64,000 bases of DNA from positions 434,001 to 498,000 of the forward strand of contig QULP01000001.1 in assembly GCA_003481745.1 (NCBI GenBank). The letters run 5' to 3'. Each line of letters opens with the position of its first letter. The stretch's first letter is position 1. The notes beneath the pieces are model-generated. The model was not told the origin of the DNA, did not search any database, and saw nothing but the letters and a program-made list of their open reading frames with translations. Shown here one piece after another: positions 55,779 through 64,000 of the stretch. The position numbers and the translations under genes were made by a program. This DNA comes from Firmicutes bacterium OM04-13BH (lineage in GTDB: Bacteria; Bacillota; Clostridia; Lachnospirales; Lachnospiraceae).

Positions 55779-56207
55779 CTATCCGATTGCAAATGTCAGT
55801 TCTGCTGAGACTGTAATCTTGCCCTCCTGATTTTTGGCAACCGCTTTTCCTACTCCAATCGGTCCTTTTTCTTTTATAATTTCAAGCTCTAACGTTAACA
55901 CATCACCCGGAACGACTTTTGTCTTAAATTTCGCATTGTTAATTGCACCAAAATAAGCAGTTTTTCCTTTATTTTCCGGCTTGCTTAAAATTGCAACAGC
56001 GCCGACCTGCGCAAGTGCCTCAATCTGTAAAACACCTGGCATCACTGGCTCCTGTGGAAAATGTCCTGCAAAATATGGCTCGTTGTAGCTGACACATTTT
56101 CTTCCGACTGCACGTACACCCGGCTCTAATTCTTCAATCGTGTCAATTAATAAAAATGGCTGTCTATGAGGAATAATCTCCATAATTTCTTTTGTTGTAA
56201 GCTTCAT
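55779..56207 (-). CDS. fabZ: 3-hydroxyacyl-ACP dehydratase FabZ
   Basis: Dehydrates 3-hydroxyacyl-ACP. 142 residues from ATG 56207, seven bases after AGGAG; a longer in-frame start would overlap accB without a ribosome site. IPHRQPFLLID and the catalytic AGHFPQEPVMPGVLQIEALAQ (His, with Glu in the helix) are intact. Confidence 0.96.
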   Translation of the reverse strand: MKLTTKEIMEIIPHRQPFLLIDTIEELEPGVRAVGRKCVSYNEPYFAGHFPQEPVMPGVLQIEALAQVGAVAILSKPENKGKTAYFGAINNAKFKTKVVPGDVLTLELEIIKEKGPIGVGKAVAKNQEGKITVSAELTFAIG

Positions 56208-56217
56208 CTGATTTCTC

Positions 56218-56667
56218 CTAACCAATGACAAATAATGGCTGTCCATATTCTACAACCTGTTCATTTTCAATCTGAATTTCTTTTACGACTCCGTCAAATT
56301 CGGACTCGATTTCATTCATAAGTTTCATCGCTTCTACAATACCAAGTACCTGACCTTTTTTTACGGTATCTCCTACTTTTACAAATGGGGCAGAATCCGG
56401 TGAAGAGGCACTGTAAAATGTTCCAACTAATGGAGATTTCACAACATTTCCCTCTGCTTTTTTGATTTCTTTTTGTTCTGCCGGTTTAATCTCATCCATC
56501 GCAACACTTTGAATTTCTTTTGGTACGCTTTCCTGCTTCTGAACTACTACTTTGGACTGTTTATCTGTTTTCATGGAAAGCTTAAAGCCGTCTTCTTCTA
56601 TCTGGAACTGTGTCAGATTAGAATCACTGACGGTCTTGATTAATTCAATCATTTTTTCAAATTCCAT
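56218..56667 (-). CDS. accB: biotin carboxyl carrier protein AccB
   Basis: 149 residues. An N-terminal helical part and charged linker are followed by a biotinyl domain (about 75-149) with the lysine acceptor in VEAMKLMNEI. AGGAGGTAG precedes ATG 56667. Confidence 0.97.
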   Translation of the reverse strand: MEFEKMIELIKTVSDSNLTQFQIEEDGFKLSMKTDKQSKVVVQKQESVPKEIQSVAMDEIKPAEQKEIKKAEGNVVKSPLVGTFYSASSPDSAPFVKVGDTVKKGQVLGIVEAMKLMNEIESEFDGVVKEIQIENEQVVEYGQPLFVIG

Positions 56668-56680
56668 TTTAAGCTACCTC

Positions 56681-57916
56681 CTAGTCATTCCATTTCTTAA
56701 GCAACAGACTGGCATTATGTCCACCAAACCCCAGAGAATTTGTCAGTGCATACGGAATTTCCATTCCTACTCCGCTTCCCGCTACATAATCCAAGTCACA
56801 TTCTTCATCTTTTACCTGATATCCTGCTGTTGTATGTACATAATTGTTTTCCATCTGTTTTACACAGGCAATCACTTCCACTGCTCCCGCTGCTCCTAAA
56901 AGATGTCCAATCATGGATTTTGTAGAATTGATTTTCATCTTATAGGCATGTTCCCCAAACAATTTTTTAATTGCTCTTGTCTCAAATAAGTCATTGTGAT
57001 GGGTACTTGTTCCATGTGCGTTGATATAAGTAACCTCTTCTGGCTGAATTTTTGCTTCCTTGATGGCATTTGCCATTGCATTTGCAGCACCTTCTCCATC
57101 TTCTGCCGGAGAAGTGATATGATAGGCATCGCTGGTTGCTCCATATCCCACGACTTCTGCTAAAATCTTTGCACCACGTTTTTTCGCATGTTCCAATTCT
57201 TCCAATACGACAATTCCAGCGCCCTCTCCCATTACAAATCCATCCCGCTCTTTATCAAACGGAATCGAACAACGGTCTGGATTTGTGGATTTTGAAAGTG
57301 CAGTCAATGCAGCAAATCCGCCAATTCCAATCGGACTGATTGCGGCTTCTGTTCCACCTGCTACCATGACATCTGCATCACCAAACTGAATACTGCGATA
57401 AGCTTCACCGATACAGTTTGTTCCTGTTGCACAGGCAGTTACGACATTTAAGCTCTTTCCTTTTAATCCAAATTGAATCGATACATTTCCCGCTGCCATG
57501 TTGGAAATCATCATTGGTACTAATAAAGGATTGATTCTGTTTGGTCCTTTTTCTAATAATCTGGTGTGTTCACGCTCCATTGCCTGAAGGCTTCCGATTC
57601 CTGAACCAACCGAACAGCCCACACGGTAAGCATCTTCTTTCTCCATGTCAAGACCTGCCTCTTCGATGGCTTCTTTTGTGGCTGCGACCGCATACTGGCA
57701 GAACAGTTCCATTCTCTTTGCTGCCTTTGCATCCATAAATTCTTTTCCGACAAATCCTTTTACTTCACCGGCAAGATGTGCTTTATATTCAGAGGCATCA
57801 AAACGGGTAATTTCTCCAAATCCATGTCTGCCTTCTTTTAATCCGTTCCAGAACTCTTCTACATTTAATCCAAGCGGAGTGATTGCTCCCATTCCTGTTA
57901 TTACTACTCGTCTCAT
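56681..57916 (-). CDS. fabF: 3-oxoacyl-ACP synthase II
   Basis: Chain-elongating condensing enzyme, 411 residues. Catalytic triad Cys-His-His: VTACATGTNC, NAHGTSTHHND and SMIGHLLGAAGAVE. VITGMGAITPLG opens the protein. GGAGGACGTT precedes the ATG. fabH, needed for initiation, is not in the window. Confidence 0.97.
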   Translation of the reverse strand: MRRVVITGMGAITPLGLNVEEFWNGLKEGRHGFGEITRFDASEYKAHLAGEVKGFVGKEFMDAKAAKRMELFCQYAVAATKEAIEEAGLDMEKEDAYRVGCSVGSGIGSLQAMEREHTRLLEKGPNRINPLLVPMMISNMAAGNVSIQFGLKGKSLNVVTACATGTNCIGEAYRSIQFGDADVMVAGGTEAAISPIGIGGFAALTALSKSTNPDRCSIPFDKERDGFVMGEGAGIVVLEELEHAKKRGAKILAEVVGYGATSDAYHITSPAEDGEGAANAMANAIKEAKIQPEEVTYINAHGTSTHHNDLFETRAIKKLFGEHAYKMKINSTKSMIGHLLGAAGAVEVIACVKQMENNYVHTTAGYQVKDEECDLDYVAGSGVGMEIPYALTNSLGFGGHNASLLLKKWND

Positions 57917-57925
57917 AACGTCCTC

Positions 57926-58666
57926 CTACATGCTCATTCCGCCATCGACACTGATGACCTGACCTGTGATATAATCTGCTTCTTCTGATGCTAAAAATGC
58001 AACTGCATTTGCAATTTCTTCTGGTTTTCCAAATCTTCCAAGCGGAATCTGTTTACAGGAAGTTTCTTTCACAGCCTCCGGTAACACCTCTGTCATATCC
58101 GTTTCCACAAATCCCGGTGCAACCGCATTGACGGTAATTCCACGGCTTGCAAGTTCTCTTGCCATTGTTTTCGTCAGACCAATCACACCAGCCTTGCTTG
58201 CTGCATAATTTGCCTGTCCCGCATTTCCAAGGATTCCGGACACTGAAGAAATATTGATGATTTTTCCGCCTTTTTGTTTTAACATCCATCTCGTTGTGTG
58301 ACGAATTGTATTAAATGTTCCTTTTAAATTTGTCTCAATGACAGCATCAAAATCTTCTTCTTTCATTTTCATAATCAGTCCATCTCTTGTAATTCCGGCA
58401 TTATTTACCAAAATATCAAGATGTCCATACTGTGCAATCACATCTTTTATCATTTTTTCGCAGGCTTCAAAATCACTGACACTGCACTGATATGCAGATG
58501 CAGTTCCTCCATTTTCCAAAATGGTTTTTACGACTTCTTCGGCTCTTTCTTTCGAGCCGTTATAATTTACCACTACCACTGCACCCTGCCCTGCAAGTTT
58601 TAAGGCAACTGCTCTTCCGATTCCTCTTCCTGCGCCGGTTACTAATGCGATTTTTCCTTCTAACAT
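57926..58666 (-). CDS. fabG: 3-oxoacyl-ACP reductase FabG
   Basis: NADPH-dependent short-chain dehydrogenase, 246 residues from ATG 58666 ([17 protein letters not shown]), nine bases after AAAGG. Catalytic Ser in INISSVSG and Tyr-Lys in NYAASKAGV; ends [15 protein letters not shown]. Confidence 0.97.
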   Translation of the reverse strand: MLEGKIALVTGAGRGIGRAVALKLAGQGAVVVVNYNGSKERAEEVVKTILENGGTASAYQCSVSDFEACEKMIKDVIAQYGHLDILVNNAGITRDGLIMKMKEEDFDAVIETNLKGTFNTIRHTTRWMLKQKGGKIINISSVSGILGNAGQANYAASKAGVIGLTKTMARELASRGITVNAVAPGFVETDMTEVLPEAVKETSCKQIPLGRFGKPEEIANAVAFLASEEADYITGQVISVDGGMSM

Positions 58667-58707
58667 GATTCTGCCTTTCTTAATTTCAAATTTCAAATCC
58701 GTTTATT

Positions 58708-58755
58708 GTCAAGCGGATATTCGCAATCCGCTTTCGCTACTTGCTTGATTTGGTT
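58708..58755. repeat. interspersed hairpin repeat, short form
   Basis: Begins GTCAAGCGGATATTCGCAAT and ends TTGCTTGATTTGGTT, the same ends as the element at 21841-21993. Nested stems GCGGAT/ATCCGC and TCAAGC/GCTTGA. It lies in the gap between fabD and fabG inside the operon. Confidence 0.75.
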
Positions 58756-58758
58756 AAA

Positions 58759-59679
58759 TCATTTCAAACAATTTACTACCGTTTCAAACTCTTCTTTATT
58801 CTGAATATTCATAACGGTCACATTCCGGTTAATTTTTCTCATAAATCCACTTAAGGTTTTTCCAGGTCCGATTTCCACAAAGGTATCTACCCCATCTTCA
58901 ATCATCGCTTCTACACACTGCTGCCATTTTACAGAAGAGGAAACCTGTTTAACAAGCAGTGGTTTGACTTCTTCTGCCTTGGTCACATATTGTGCTGTCA
59001 CATTTGTCACATAAGGAATTTCCGGTTTCTTTACCTCTATTGCATCCAATACTTCTCCAAGTGCTTCTCCAGCCTGCTCAAGCATTGCAGAATGAAATGG
59101 ACCAGATACCTTTAAAGGAACAATCCTTCTTGCTCCAGCTTCTTTTAATGCCTCGGATGCTCTTTCTACAGCCTCTTTTTCTCCGGTAATGACAATCTGC
59201 CCCGGGCAGTTATAATTGGCAATCGATACAATTCCTTCCGTCTTTTCACAGATTTCTTCAATCAAATCGGCACCTGTTCCCATTACTGCCGCCATTGCAC
59301 CGCCACTCGGAACTGCCTCCTGCATTAAAATTCCTCTTTTTCTGACCAGTAAAAAAGCATCTTTTTCTAAAAGAGTTCCTGCACAGACACAGGCAGCGTA
59401 TTCACCCAGACTTAAGCCGGCAGTCACATCTGCTTTCACTCCCTGTGCTTCCAATGCCTTTAAAATGGCAACTTCCACACTAAGCATTGCAATCTGTGTA
59501 TATTCTGTAATATTTAACTCTTCGTTTTCTTCAAATAACAGTGCCGGCATATTAAGACCAGTAACTTCTCCTGCTAAATCAATCATTTCCCTGCACACAG
59601 GAATTTCTTCGTAAAAATCTTTTCCCATGCCGGTATATTGTGCTCCCTGTCCCGGAAAAATAAAAGCTGTCTTGCTCAT
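58759..59679 (-). CDS. fabD: malonyl-CoA:ACP transacylase
   Basis: Loads malonyl groups on AcpP. 306 residues. FPGQGAQYTGMGKDFY near the start, the nucleophile Ser in AGLSLGEYAA, the catalytic His in SGPFHSAML and VEIGPGKTLSGFMRK. It is preceded by the acpP terminator-like stem, so its expression may be below acpP. Confidence 0.96.
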   Translation of the reverse strand: MSKTAFIFPGQGAQYTGMGKDFYEEIPVCREMIDLAGEVTGLNMPALLFEENEELNITEYTQIAMLSVEVAILKALEAQGVKADVTAGLSLGEYAACVCAGTLLEKDAFLLVRKRGILMQEAVPSGGAMAAVMGTGADLIEEICEKTEGIVSIANYNCPGQIVITGEKEAVERASEALKEAGARRIVPLKVSGPFHSAMLEQAGEALGEVLDAIEVKKPEIPYVTNVTAQYVTKAEEVKPLLVKQVSSSVKWQQCVEAMIEDGVDTFVEIGPGKTLSGFMRKINRNVTVMNIQNKEEFETVVNCLK

Positions 59680-59734
59680 ATAAAACTCCTTTGAAACTAG
59701 AATATTTTGTATTTCAAACTATTTACCTAAAAAG

Positions 59735-59774
59735 AATCTGCCGCAAGAGTTATTTCTTACCATTGCGGCAGATT
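59735..59774 (-). terminator. stem-loop between acpP and fabD
   Basis: AATCTGCCGC (59735-59744) and GCGGCAGATT (59765-59774) are perfect complements; TTCTTTTT follows on the minus strand. Probably a partial terminator giving excess acpP message. Confidence 0.75.
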
Positions 59775-59784
59775 CCAGTCTTTC

Positions 59785-60018
59785 TTATTCTTCTACGCCT
59801 TTATTTTTTAAATAGTCAATAACAGCACCAACTGTTGTTAATTCCTGAAGTTCTTCTGCCGGAATTTCTACAGAATATTCATCTTCTAAAGCCATAACTA
59901 ATTCAAATAAATCTAAGGAATCCGCTCCTAAGTCATCTTTAAAAGAAGTATCTACGTTGATTTCTCCTTCGTCACAATTCAACTGTTCTGCAATAATTTC
60001 TCTCATTTTTTCTAACAT
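59785..60018 (-). CDS. acpP: acyl carrier protein
   Basis: Carries growing acyl chains. 77 residues from ATG 60018, with AAGGAG ten bases upstream; the longer frame upstream lacks a site. Phosphopantetheine attachment Ser in DDLGADSLDLFELVMALE. First gene of the fab-acc operon. Confidence 0.97.
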   Translation of the reverse strand: MLEKMREIIAEQLNCDEGEINVDTSFKDDLGADSLDLFELVMALEDEYSVEIPAEELQELTTVGAVIDYLKNKGVEE

Positions 60019-60080
60019 AATCTTTAATCTCCTTATAAAATATATCTCATTTTTTATTTTTTTCAATTAGGCTCAAAATT

Positions 60081-60123
60081 ACTTTGATGCTCAAAGTATA
60101 TCTTCTTTGCCACTATTTGTCAA
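60081..60123 (-). promoter_or_regulatory. fab operon promoter with FabT-type operator
   Basis: Minus strand TTGACA (60123-60118), 17 bases, TATACT (60100-60095). Overlapping the -10 and the start is ACTTTGATGCTCAAAGT (60081-60097), a perfect 7-bp palindrome with a 3-bp centre. The TTTGA-N3-TCAAA core matches sites of FabT, the MarR-family repressor of fatty-acid genes. fabT itself is not in the window. Confidence 0.72.
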
Positions 60124-60133
60124 CAGTTTTTTC

Positions 60134-61954
60134 TCACATCTTAAATGCATAGCGCATTAAATCCCAAAAGTCAGTCTGCATATCACTTTCCTGGTTTTTA
60201 ACTTTTCTCACTAAAACCGGATTATCCGTGATAATATTATCCACGCCCACATCCAGCATCCGCTTAATATCTCCACGATAATTCACCGTCCAGGCATGTA
60301 CTTCTTTACCAAGAGAATGTGCTTCCCTCACAAACGCCTCATCCACATAAGTATATTTCACACTGAAAAAGTCTGCTGCTTCTATCCGTGAAATGGTTCC
60401 ATAAGTCATCGTCATGATATATCCGGTACGGATGTCAGGATTTGCCTTTTTCACTTGCTTCAAAAACGAATAATTCATCGAAGTAACCACACAATGATCC
60501 TCGAAATGGTTCTGTTCTATTATACGCACAACTTTCTTTACAATTCCTTTATTTTGCCCATTGTATTTAATTTCAATATTCAAATCCAGTTTTCCCCTGC
60601 AGAATTTCAATACTTCATCTAATGTTGGAATCTTTTCCCCACGAAATTTTTTATTAAAACTTGAACCTGCATCAAGCTGTGCAATCTCTGCATAAGTCAT
60701 TTCCCATACATTCTTCTTTACACCCGCCGTTCGTTTTAGAGAATTATCATGCAGGAGAACCAATTCCCCATCGGCTGTTTCCTGCACGTCAATCTCTGCG
60801 TAATCTGCTCCACATTTTATAGTATAATCCAGAGAACTAATTGTATTTTCCGGTGCCATAAGAGCCCCTCCCCTGTGTGCAGTGACTCCGGTTGTACTCA
60901 TCAGACTGTTTACGGCACTGCTATGGTCAGAAGCCAGTACAACCAGATAAGAACCTTCCATGACGAGTAAAATCGCAGTAAAGATGGCCGCTGCTCTTCT
61001 TTGACCGATTTTCTGATACCATAATTTCTGTCTGAAAATAGCAGCAATTCCCGCTTCACTTTTTTTCTGGATATGGTAACGCGCATAAATAAAATAAACA
61101 AAGGCAAGGCTCAGCATCAGCTGGAGTGCTCCTGCAAAGATACCGATTCCCATACGAATCCAGTCATTATAGACAAGCACTGCGCTTACAACTGCTGACT
61201 TTGGTTTGCTTAAAATTGCATAACCGGAAGCTGTGGCATTTGCCAGAAAATAAACACCCATGATAACTGCAAGCATCACGATATGGAGTGCCACAAAACC
61301 TAAAATAATTCGCTTCCAGTGCCATTTTAAAAGAATCCATCCTGATTTTAATCCTCTGCTGCTTTTTCTTTCCTCCAGCAAACAATAGGGAAGCGAAAAT
61401 ACCGCCAGAAAAGAAATCACCAAAATAACTCCAACCGCCAGATATAAAATCCAGTGTGGCTTCACCCATTTATAGATCTGCATCACACTGTACTGAAGCA
61501 CTCCAAAATAAGAGATTTCCATAATTAAAAAATAGACCGACAAAAACGGAGCTGCCATCAAAATACATATAATCCAGGAGCTCTGACTGTGTTTTAAAAA
61601 ATGCAACGTCCGTCGGATTCCTTCAATCAACATATCACTGGTATAGATTTTTCGTTTTTGATAGGAATGGGAAAAACATGATAAAACCGCTGAAATTTCT
61701 ATTAAAAAGAAAAATAAAATCAGCAATAAAATTCCAAAAAGAAAAATCAGGGAAGTTGGATTTTGTAAAAATTTGTGGAAATTTTCTGCTGTCAGATAAC
61801 TGAAATTGCGCTTTTTTAAAGAGTAATTAACTGCTGTTGAAGTCAAATTTGTAATAATTAAAAAAGTAGCAACCCGATATCCTGCTTCAAACAAAAGCAG
61901 ACTTATCATATTATATTTTATCATCTTCCACATACTTTTAATTCTTAGTATCAT
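60134..61954 (-). CDS. membrane glycerophosphodiester phosphodiesterase
   Basis: 606 residues. Residues 1-340 contain about eight membrane spans of the GPDPase_memb type. Residues about 350-590 are a GDPD TIM barrel with AHRGGALMAPENT (catalytic His-Arg), YAEIDVQETADGELVLLHD (Glu, Asp, His), LNIEIKYN and a C-terminal AWTVNYRGDIKRMLDVGVDNIITDNP. It hydrolyses glycerophosphodiesters to glycerol 3-phosphate and an alcohol. It may act on lipid or teichoic-acid head groups; the substrate is unknown. Its stop lies ten bases above the -35 of the fab promoter. Confidence 0.93.
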   Translation of the reverse strand: MILRIKSMWKMIKYNMISLLLFEAGYRVATFLIITNLTSTAVNYSLKKRNFSYLTAENFHKFLQNPTSLIFLFGILLLILFFFLIEISAVLSCFSHSYQKRKIYTSDMLIEGIRRTLHFLKHSQSSWIICILMAAPFLSVYFLIMEISYFGVLQYSVMQIYKWVKPHWILYLAVGVILVISFLAVFSLPYCLLEERKSSRGLKSGWILLKWHWKRIILGFVALHIVMLAVIMGVYFLANATASGYAILSKPKSAVVSAVLVYNDWIRMGIGIFAGALQLMLSLAFVYFIYARYHIQKKSEAGIAAIFRQKLWYQKIGQRRAAAIFTAILLVMEGSYLVVLASDHSSAVNSLMSTTGVTAHRGGALMAPENTISSLDYTIKCGADYAEIDVQETADGELVLLHDNSLKRTAGVKKNVWEMTYAEIAQLDAGSSFNKKFRGEKIPTLDEVLKFCRGKLDLNIEIKYNGQNKGIVKKVVRIIEQNHFEDHCVVTSMNYSFLKQVKKANPDIRTGYIMTMTYGTISRIEAADFFSVKYTYVDEAFVREAHSLGKEVHAWTVNYRGDIKRMLDVGVDNIITDNPVLVRKVKNQESDMQTDFWDLMRYAFKM

Positions 61955-62074
61955 CTTTTTTTCCTGTTCTTTGCTTTTTTAACTTATTGTTTTTATTTTA
62001 CCAAATCTACCACCTTACATACAAGACCTATCTTTGGGTTTTTTCATTTTAGACTTTTTTCATGAAAAGTTTAC

Positions 62075-62103
62075 TTGTTCGAATTTATGAATTATGTTAA
62101 GAT
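62075..62103 (+). promoter_or_regulatory. candidate promoter of the ClpX-like gene
   Basis: TTGTTC (62075-62080), 17 bases, TAAGAT (62098-62103). Moderate match. Confidence 0.45.
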
Positions 62104-62170
62104 ACCCACAGACATATAAGCTTATACAGAGAACAAAAATCATATAGATAGATGGAAAGCAGGGGAAACT

Positions 62171-63592
62171 ATGGCAGAAGATAAGGATTATTTAGAACAG
62201 GAAGAAGAAAACAAAGAAGATTATGAAAATGTCTGCTTTATCTGCAGACGTCCGGAAAGCAAAGCCGGAAAAATGATCGATATTCCGGGCGGAATTCACG
62301 TCTGCATGGACTGTATGCAGAAGAGTTTTAATTCTATGAACAATATGCCGATGGATTACAGTGAATTAATGAAAAACATGCCCAACATCAGCATGGTTGA
62401 TTTAAATTCATTACAAAATGAAATTCCAAAAAAACAGAGAATTAAAAAGAAAAAAGCTCAGCCTGAAAAAGAAGCAAATGAAAAAATCGCCAAAAAGGTA
62501 TTTGATATCCGCAGTATACCGGCACCTCATAAAATCAAAGAAAGCCTGGATTCTTATGTAATTGGACAGGAATATGCAAAAAAAGTAATGTCTGTGGCCG
62601 TTTACAATCATTATAAACGAGTATTTGCAGACAATGCCGATGAAATTGAAATCGAAAAATCCAATATGCTTATGATTGGACCAACCGGAAGTGGAAAAAC
62701 CTATCTGGTCAAGACACTGGCAAGACTGCTTGATGTACCGCTTGCAATCACAGATGCTACTTCTCTTACCGAAGCCGGCTATATCGGGGATGACATCGAA
62801 AGCGTTGTAAGCAAACTGCTTGCAGCCGCTGATAATGACGTGGAAAAGGCAGAACACGGAATTATTTTTATCGATGAAATTGATAAAATCGCCAAAAAGA
62901 AAAATACCAATCAAAGAGATGTCAGCGGGGAAGCTGTACAGCAGGGAATGTTAAAACTTTTAGAAGGCAGCGAGGTTGAAGTTCCGGTAGGTGCCAACAG
63001 CAAAAATGCAATGGTTCCACTTGCAACTGTAGATACCAAAAATATTTTATTTATCTGTGGCGGAGCATTTCCCGACCTTGAATCCATTATCAAAGAACGT
63101 TTAAATAAACAGGCTTCTATTGGATTCATGGCAGACTTAAAAGATAAATATGACAATGACAGCAAGCTTTTAAATAAAGTAACTGTTGATGACTTAAAGA
63201 AATTTGGTATGATTCCGGAATTTTTAGGACGTCTTCCGATTATCTTTACACTGGACGGTCTATCTGAAGAAATGCTTGTTCAGATTTTAAAAGAACCAAA
63301 AAATGCAATTTTAAAACAATATCAGAAATTACTGGCACTGGATGAAGTAAAACTTGAATTTGAAGAAGGAGCACTTCATGCGATTGCAAAAATGGCATTG
63401 GAAAAACATACTGGAGCCCGTGCGCTTCGTGCAATCTTAGAAGAATACATGCTGGATATCATGTATGAAATCCCAAAAGATGATAATATCGGAGAAGTTA
63501 TCCTTACAAAAGAATATATTGAACACTCTGGCGGGCCAAGAATTATTCCAAGAGGTCAGGCCGTATTACAGCTTGAAACAAGAGAGTTATAA
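62171..63592 (+). CDS. ClpX-type AAA+ unfoldase, divergent paralogue
   Basis: 473 residues. Zinc domain with Cys22, Cys25, Cys45 and Cys48, then a long charged linker (about 60-110) absent from ordinary ClpX of about 420 residues. Walker A GPTGSGKT at 170-177, pore loop GYIG at 203-206, Walker B IIFIDEIDK, sensor region FLGRLPIIF, and the ClpP-docking IGF in QASIGFMAD. The RKH pore loop that follows the LLEG segment in canonical ClpX is replaced by GANSKNAM. No clpP or tig neighbours. AGGGG precedes the ATG. Probably a second ClpX with different substrates; it could be named clpX in error. Confidence 0.88.
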   Translation: MAEDKDYLEQEEENKEDYENVCFICRRPESKAGKMIDIPGGIHVCMDCMQKSFNSMNNMPMDYSELMKNMPNISMVDLNSLQNEIPKKQRIKKKKAQPEKEANEKIAKKVFDIRSIPAPHKIKESLDSYVIGQEYAKKVMSVAVYNHYKRVFADNADEIEIEKSNMLMIGPTGSGKTYLVKTLARLLDVPLAITDATSLTEAGYIGDDIESVVSKLLAAADNDVEKAEHGIIFIDEIDKIAKKKNTNQRDVSGEAVQQGMLKLLEGSEVEVPVGANSKNAMVPLATVDTKNILFICGGAFPDLESIIKERLNKQASIGFMADLKDKYDNDSKLLNKVTVDDLKKFGMIPEFLGRLPIIFTLDGLSEEMLVQILKEPKNAILKQYQKLLALDEVKLEFEEGALHAIAKMALEKHTGARALRAILEEYMLDIMYEIPKDDNIGEVILTKEYIEHSGGPRIIPRGQAVLQLETREL

Positions 63593-63606
63593 AGCTTAAG
63601 TCGAAT

Positions 63607-63642
63607 GAGAAGAATCCTAATGCAGGATTCTTCTCTTATTTT
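63607..63642 (+). terminator. intrinsic terminator of the ClpX-like gene
   Basis: GAGAAGAATCCT (63607-63618) and AGGATTCTTCTC (63624-63635) form a perfect 12-bp stem with loop AATGC, then TTATTTTAT. Confidence 0.9.
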
Positions 63643-63674
63643 ATAAAAAGTGTTCGCTTGTCGATTTTTGTCAA

Positions 63675-63698
63675 ATTATACGAATTTTATCGTATAAT
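63675..63698. promoter_or_regulatory. perfect 9-bp palindrome, possible operator
   Basis: ATTATACGA (63675-63683) and TCGTATAAT (63690-63698) around ATTTTA. The right arm contains TATAAT, so it may overlap a promoter upstream of the leader RNA. Confidence 0.4.
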
Positions 63699-63733
63699 GT
63701 CGTTTTTTTTGGAAGATATCGACAATTTTCTTG

Positions 63734-63911
63734 ACAAAGCTAGTAAAGTTCGATATAGTAATTTTAGAGTCTTTTCTTATGAGGTCGGTCCCGTTCGGGA
63801 GAAGTTTTCCCTTGATAAAAAAAGATATTCTAACTGCATCTCTTCCGCTGCTCTTGTGGATATTACAGGATTTTACCGGGACCGTTCTGGAAAAGGTAGA
63901 ATCCATTTTTT
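63734..63911 (+). ncRNA. structured leader with attenuator, possible ribosomal-protein leader
   Basis: TTGACA (63734-63739), 17 bases and TATAGT give a promoter. The leader contains CCCG/CGGG (63790-63799) and CGGTCCCG (63786-63793), which can also pair with CGGGACCG (63877-63884). The latter overlaps the terminator hairpin GGATTTTACC (63868-63877) / GGTAGAATCC (63895-63904), followed by TTTTTT. These mutually exclusive pairings are an attenuator layout. The ligand is unknown; an L20-type leader ahead of infC is one guess. A short open frame through here (63658-63927) is not considered a gene. Confidence 0.55.
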
Positions 63912-63982
63912 CATTTATAAAGATTAAAAGATCTTATAACTTCTATAACCAACACAAAATTATTAAAGAAAGAAAAACAATC

Positions 63983-64000
63983 ATGATAGAAAAACAAATC
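63983..64000 (+). CDS. possible start of the leader-controlled gene, cut by window edge
   Basis: ATG at 63983 followed by codons for IEKQI to the window end; AAAGAAAG upstream is a weak ribosome site. Only six codons are visible, so the product cannot be named. infC is conceivable if the leader is of L20 type. Confidence 0.25.

Noticed and set aside
63658..63927. 89-codon open frame at the right edge
   Set aside because: It runs through the predicted promoter, leader stems and terminator, has no ribosome site and no recognisable domain.

Overview
The window is a low-GC Firmicutes chromosome segment. The best fit is a spore-forming anaerobe of the Clostridia, most likely family Lachnospiraceae. 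The evidence is a complete spoIIIAA-AH operon, spo0A, spoIVB, spoIIM and a spoVB-like flippase, a membrane pyrophosphatase, an Isc/Nif-type Fe-S operon with a Rrf2 repressor, a type II fatty-acid operon with a fused AccD-AccA subunit, strong Shine-Dalgarno sites and sigma-A promoters. I cannot assign a genus from sequence alone.

Layout. 1-2473: an L,D-transpeptidase running off the left edge and, divergently, a radical-SAM activase-like gene. 2474-9700: an accessory island holding a damaged IS200/IS605 element, a 642-residue protein built from about 83 hexapeptide repeats, and a 3-kb IS graveyard bounded by inverted IS66 ends. Inside the graveyard are a decapitated tnpB, the first eight codons of a probable AAA-ATPase-like gene cut by IS66, an unknown 159-residue ORF and an Abi-like fragment. 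9700-13000: gap-pgk-tpiA glycolysis genes, then a PHP phosphatase. 14000-17400: iscR-nifS-nifU-mnmA (Fe-S assembly and tRNA thiolation). 17400-22000: spoVB-like flippase, DAHP synthase, xerD and spoIIM. 22000-25500: rny, recX and recA, with a LexA box at recA. 25800-29300: a pyrophosphatase pump and glycogen synthase.

29300-42350 is the classical Firmicutes spo0A cluster, all on the minus strand: asp23, nusB, xseA, xseB, ispA, dxs, tlyA, nadK, argR, recN, spoIVB, spo0A, preceded by prfC. 42450-49770 is the spoIIIA operon with a phosphopantetheinyl transferase and a UvrD-like helicase upstream. 49970-60020 holds gltX and then acpP-fabD-fabG-fabF-accB-fabZ-accC-accDA-fabK-like. The fatty-acid operon has a sigma-A promoter overlapped by a FabT-type palindrome. 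60134-64000: a membrane glycerophosphodiesterase, a divergent ClpX paralogue, and a structured attenuator leader for a gene that begins at the right edge.

The backbone is conventional. The unusual material is in 2.5-9.6 kb (repeat protein, rearranged IS elements), in short hairpin repeats shared by two distant intergenic regions, in the ClpX paralogue without the usual RKH loop, and in the right-edge leader RNA. No CRISPR array, tRNA or rRNA gene was recognised.
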